Shown here one piece after another: positions 14,351 to 16,430 of a DNA stretch of 16,430 bases (position 1 is the stretch's first letter; each line of letters starts with the position of its first letter). Origin of the DNA: Rhodoluna sp. (GTDB taxonomy: Bacteria; Actinomycetota; Actinomycetes; Actinomycetales; Microbacteriaceae); assembly GCA_026393335.1 (NCBI GenBank), contig JAPLAJ010000071.1:1-16430 (forward strand). The letters run 5' to 3'. The notes beneath the pieces were generated by a model. That model worked only from the letters and a program-made list of their open reading frames with translations, ran no database searches and had not been told where the DNA came from. The position numbers and the translations under genes were made by a program.

Positions 14351-15139
14351 ATGTCTGAAGAAAAGCTATTGTGGTCCGAGGAATTCAACCAAGGCACAGG
14401 ATCCGCTCCTGACCCTAAAATCTGGGGCAGAGACTTAGGGGATGGCACATCCCACGGTATTCCTGGCTGGGGTAACAATGAGCTACAGGTATACACAGAC
14501 CAGAATGCCTTTGTTAACGCGGATGGACACTTAGAACTTGAAGCAAAAAAGGTAACCGATGGTTCTCAAGGAGATGCCTATTACGGTCCTGTTCAGTGGA
14601 CAAGCGCTCGTTTGGTGACTAAGAACAAGCTTCACTTCCTTTATGGACGCATAGTCATTAGGGCTAAAGTCCCTGCAGGAGTGGGCCTCTGGCCGGCTTT
14701 TTGGATGCTTGGAGACACTATGGACAGCCAGGGTTGGCCCCTAGCTGGCGAGATAGACATTATGGAATGGGTTGGCAAAGCGCCACTTGAAGCACTTGGC
14801 ACACTGCATGGGCCTGGTTACTTCGGAGATCATGGCTGCGGCGGAAAGCTTGTTTTTGATGAGAGCCTTGCAGGGCAATGGCACGAGTTTTCCATCAACT
14901 GGGCACCTGGCCACATCTCGTGGTTTGTGGACGATAAAGAGTACTTCTCTGCAAAGCCGGAGAGCGTAGCCCCCAATGAATGGGTCTATGACCATCCGTT
15001 CTACTTACTTCTCAACCTGGCTGTTGGCGGCAACTTGGGTGGCCCACTGGATCCAGAAATACCTGAATCCAATAAACTACTCGTGGACTACATACGGTTA
15101 TACGAATATCAGGGTTTTGGCGAAATAATTGCTAAATAG
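14351..15139 (+). CDS. Glycoside hydrolase family 16 (beta-1,3-glucanase-like), no signal peptide
   Basis: GH16 enzymes are retaining beta-glucanases of jelly-roll fold; the GWGNNELQVYT segment near residues 36-47 and the catalytic stretch are those of laminarinase or endo-beta-1,3(4)-glucanase subgroups. The catalytic motif is E134-I-D136-I-M-E139, with E134 as nucleophile and E139 as acid/base. W-rich substrate-cleft segments include LWPAFWMLGD and FSINWAPGHISWFVDDKEY. At 262 residues it is a bare catalytic domain, with no carbohydrate-binding module. Neither ATG 14351 nor GTG 14318 gives a signal peptide, and an in-frame TAA at 14312 rules out a longer start, so export by Sec is not supported. 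GAAAG (14341-14345) is a weak ribosome site. It is divergent from the surface protein gene. Cytosolic action on imported oligosaccharides or non-classical release are alternatives. Confidence 0.88.
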   Translation: MSEEKLLWSEEFNQGTGSAPDPKIWGRDLGDGTSHGIPGWGNNELQVYTDQNAFVNADGHLELEAKKVTDGSQGDAYYGPVQWTSARLVTKNKLHFLYGRIVIRAKVPAGVGLWPAFWMLGDTMDSQGWPLAGEIDIMEWVGKAPLEALGTLHGPGYFGDHGCGGKLVFDESLAGQWHEFSINWAPGHISWFVDDKEYFSAKPESVAPNEWVYDHPFYLLLNLAVGGNLGGPLDPEIPESNKLLVDYIRLYEYQGFGEIIAK

Positions 15140-15182
15140 ACTGAGAAACTTAGGTGAGTTTCTACATGTTCCCGATTATCTG

Positions 15183-15211
15183 TATAAAGTGTGTATTGGA
15201 TGCAAGTGCAT
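15183..15211 (+). promoter_or_regulatory. XRE gene promoter -10 and nearby dyad
   Basis: TATAAA (15183-15188) is the best -10 in the 103-bp gap before the regulator; GTTTCTAC (15158-15165) occupies the -35 neighbourhood. Just downstream of the expected start, ATGCA-AG-TGCAT (15200-15211) is a near-perfect palindrome that could be an operator. A 7-bp hairpin AGAAACT/AGTTTCT (15144-15163) after the GH16 stop is a weak terminator candidate without a T-run. Confidence 0.4.
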
Positions 15212-15230
15212 GGGGCTCAAAGGAGCAGGT

Positions 15231-15244
15231 AGCAAATAGCAAAT
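15231..15244 (+). repeat. 7-bp tandem repeat between SD and start codon of the XRE gene
   Basis: AGCAAAT occurs twice in perfect tandem (15231-15237 and 15238-15244); the second copy contributes the first two bases of the ATG. The repeat puts 17 nt between AGGAG (15221-15225) and the ATG. One copy would give an ordinary spacing of 10 nt. Confidence 0.85.
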
Positions 15245-15515
15245 GGCACAGAAACAAACAGCAGAAAACATTGAATCCGCATGGAGCTGGTTCGTCTCTA
15301 AGTACGAGGCGCGAGGCTACAAGTCGCTAAATCAGTTCGCAATCGCCACAGGAATGCAGAAATCTAGCCTAAGCAGGTATTTTCACCTAGAGCGTGAGAT
15401 CCCTTCTGGAACGGTAGGCAGACTGTGTGCCGAACTTAAGGTTTCCCCAGAAGAGCTGCTAAAGGCTGTTGGGGCACTTGGTTGGCCGGCTAAGCCTAAG
15501 CGCAACCGCGGATAA
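15243..15515 (+). CDS. Small XRE/Cro-CI-type helix-turn-helix regulator
   Basis: A 90-residue DNA-binding protein. An N-terminal helix (ESAWSWFVSKYEARGYK) leads to the HTH at about residues 28-72: SLNQFAIATGMQKSSLSRYFHLEREIPSGTVGRLCAEL, in which LNQFAIATG is helix 2 and MQKSSLSRYF the recognition helix; VSPEELL closes the domain as in the family. There is no effector or dimerisation domain beyond it, and the tail is basic (PAKPKRNRG). AGGAG lies an unusually long 17 nt upstream of ATG because of a 7-bp tandem repeat; an in-frame TAG 6 nt before the ATG excludes a longer product. The gene overlaps the converging 15496 gene by 20 bp, and GTTTCTAC copies flank it, suggesting local or autoregulation (inference). 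Confidence 0.8.
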   Translation: MAQKQTAENIESAWSWFVSKYEARGYKSLNQFAIATGMQKSSLSRYFHLEREIPSGTVGRLCAELKVSPEELLKAVGALGWPAKPKRNRG

Positions 15516-15990
15516 GTAGGTTTCTACCTATAGGTAGGACCGTTCTACAATAATCAGGGTCCGACCAGAGCCTAACCACGTGCTCTAAGAGCTCAGGCTT
15601 TAGATGCTTCTCGCAGTTCTCAGTAAACTCGTCAACTCGAAGACCCATTTGAATCGTTATTCTTGGGCGATCAACCTCAACTTCAGGCTGGTTTTTTGGA
15701 GCTTTTCTAGGCACAACCTCAATCTGGAGATCACCCCAAGGGGAAATCGGTACAGCCTTGCCATCGGCGCTAAGGCCCTGGGTTTCAGGCCAGGAAGACA
15801 CAATGTGTCCTATCAGTTCTGGGTTGAGGATATCCCCGAAGTGCTCTTGGATAACCTCGGCTGTTTGGCCCAATGGAACTGTAATCTTCAGTTTTCTGGC
15901 CTCAGGCCAGTCAATCTTTACTCGAGCTGCTGAAGGAACCTCGAAAGAGGTAACTGTCTCGCCGCGCGAAAGCAATATCTCAGTGTGCAT
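15496..15990 (-). CDS. Unrecognised protein built from two tandem copies of one unit
   Basis: I do not recognise a family. The 164-residue protein contains an internal duplication with a constant 75-residue offset: residues 35-67 (KITVPLG ... NPELIGHIVSSW) align without gaps to residues 110-142 (RITIQMG ... KPELLEHVVRLW), with about 11 identities in 33 positions. Each unit looks like a beta-strand, a helix, a second helix containing PEL--H-V--W, then a strand (PWGDLQIEV; IGRNLLIRG). A Pro/Lys/Glu-rich linker (94-109) joins them. There is no signal peptide or membrane segment. I chose ATG 15990, preceded by GGGGCGG; the frame stays open to TTG 16041. A possible -10 TAGAAT (16044-16049, minus) would start transcription near 16037. 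It converges on and overlaps the XRE regulator by 20 bp. Confidence 0.7.
   Translation of the reverse strand: MHTEILLSRGETVTSFEVPSAARVKIDWPEARKLKITVPLGQTAEVIQEHFGDILNPELIGHIVSSWPETQGLSADGKAVPISPWGDLQIEVVPRKAPKNQPEVEVDRPRITIQMGLRVDEFTENCEKHLKPELLEHVVRLWSDPDYCRTVLPIGRNLLIRGCA
15524..15537. promoter_or_regulatory. Perfect 14-bp palindrome, candidate operator
   Basis: CTACCTATAGGTAG is fully self-complementary. It begins 8 nt after the XRE stop and lies within the last codons of the converging gene. Part of it belongs to GTTTCTAC, which recurs in the XRE upstream region, and a half-site GGTAG is present at 15228-15232. Binding by the XRE protein is speculation. Confidence 0.35.
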
Positions 15991-16063
15991 GCCGCCCCGT
16001 ATGACTAGAGGTGTCAATATCCCCGATTGGAAACATCTCAAACATTCTAAGTGAGCCCACCGA

Positions 16064-16079
16064 CATTTGCGCTCAAATG
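16064..16079. promoter_or_regulatory. Inverted repeat between divergent genes, candidate operator
   Basis: CATTTG-CGCT-CAAATG is a perfect 6-bp inverted repeat around a 4-bp centre, in the 130-bp gap between the duplicated-unit gene and the isomerase gene. CGCTCAAA within it recurs at 16090-16097, 20 bp (about two helical turns) away, next to TTTACA (16084-16089), a possible -35 for the isomerase gene without a clear -10 partner. Confidence 0.35.
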
Positions 16080-16120
16080 GATGTTTACACGCTCAAAAGG
16101 ACTCGTGAGAGAATAGACCA

Positions 16121-16430
16121 ATGACTACATATACACATATCGCAACCCTTCACACCAACCACGGAGCCATTAAGGTAAACCTTTTCGGCCTAGATGCCCC
16201 GGTAACAGTAGCCAACTTCGTTGGTCTAGCTGACGGCAGCAAAGAGTGGACCCATCCAAGAACAGGTGCTAAGAACACCAATACACCTCTATACAGTGGT
16301 GTCATCTTCCACCGCATTATTCCTGGTTTCATGATTCAAGGTGGAGACCCAACAGGTACAGGCATGGGTGGCCCAGGCTATAACTTCAACGATGAGATCA
16401 GTGAACAAAACTTCAATGAGCCATACAAGC
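16121..16430 (+). CDS. Cyclophilin-type peptidyl-prolyl cis-trans isomerase, 3' partial
   Basis: Cyclophilins catalyse cis-trans isomerisation of proline peptide bonds and assist protein folding. The visible 103 residues run to the window edge without a stop and show the family core: ATLHTNHGAIKVNLFGLDAP, VANFVGLADG, LYSGVIFHRIIPGFMIQGGDPTGTGMGGPGY and FNDEI. The catalytic arginine is in FHRIIPGFMIQGGD, which includes the F-M-x-Q cyclophilin signature. The N-terminus has no signal peptide, so a cytosolic enzyme is expected. It is the single-domain type of about 170-180 residues, so roughly 70 residues are missing. ATG 16121 follows a weak purine-rich GAGAGA (16107-16112). It is divergent from the duplicated-unit gene. 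Cyclophilin genes are common near the origin in Actinobacteria. Confidence 0.93.
   Translation, partial: MTTYTHIATLHTNHGAIKVNLFGLDAPVTVANFVGLADGSKEWTHPRTGAKNTNTPLYSGVIFHRIIPGFMIQGGDPTGTGMGGPGYNFNDEISEQNFNEPYK

Noticed and set aside
15604..16054. Two + strand frames (109 and 98 residues) opposite the duplicated-unit gene
   Set aside because: The minus-strand frame shows a coherent internal repeat and protein-like composition; these have neither.
15140..16120. Regulator plus converging unknown gene as a toxin-antitoxin pair
   Set aside because: The genes converge rather than forming an operon, and the unknown protein shows no toxin motif.

Overview
The window reads as the replication-origin-proximal housekeeping block of a relatively AT-rich actinobacterium, most likely a Microbacteriaceae member of the small freshwater ('Luna'-type) kind. 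Three things support this: the gene order dnaN - gnd - recF - dciA (DUF721) - gyrB - gyrA - DUF3566 - tRNA-Ile - tRNA-Ala, which I know from Microbacteriaceae; the Actinobacteria-specific DUF3566 gene after gyrA; and heavy use of CTA (Leu) and AGA (Arg) codons, unlike high-GC relatives. The species assignment is inference.

Layout. 1-3609: the 3' part of dnaN (sliding clamp), gnd (short-type 6-phosphogluconate dehydrogenase), recF and dciA, closely spaced or overlapping on the + strand; dnaA and oriC should lie just upstream of the window. 3610-3827: a 218-bp gap with one perfect DnaA box and the likely gyrB promoter. 3828-8662: gyrB, gyrA and a DUF3566 membrane protein in an operon. 8671-8942: a promoter, tRNA-Ile(GAU), tRNA-Ala(UGC) and an intrinsic terminator. 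8978-10707: two related lipoproteins flanking a small membrane protein. 10733-13607: two minus-strand MFS exporters with a VOC/glyoxalase-like gene between them on the + strand. 13611-15139: a strong terminator, a minus-strand Cys-rich surface protein, and a divergent GH16 beta-glucanase that lacks a signal peptide. 15140-15990: a small XRE-type regulator converging on an unrecognised protein built from two copies of the same unit. 16121-end: the start of a cyclophilin peptidyl-prolyl isomerase.

How it works together. The first half supplies the replication clamp, recombinational gap repair, helicase loading and supercoiling. The second half is accessory: cell-surface lipoproteins, efflux, glucan hydrolysis and a local regulator. 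Several accessory genes have no Shine-Dalgarno but carry a TANNNT -10 box ending 6 bp before the start codon, which suggests leaderless transcription. There is no insertion sequence, prophage, CRISPR array or rRNA. No complete novel defence-like system is evident. The most unusual items are the duplicated-unit protein at 15496-15990, the regulator next to it with a 7-bp tandem repeat between SD and ATG, the lipoprotein pair, and the Cys-hairpin surface protein.
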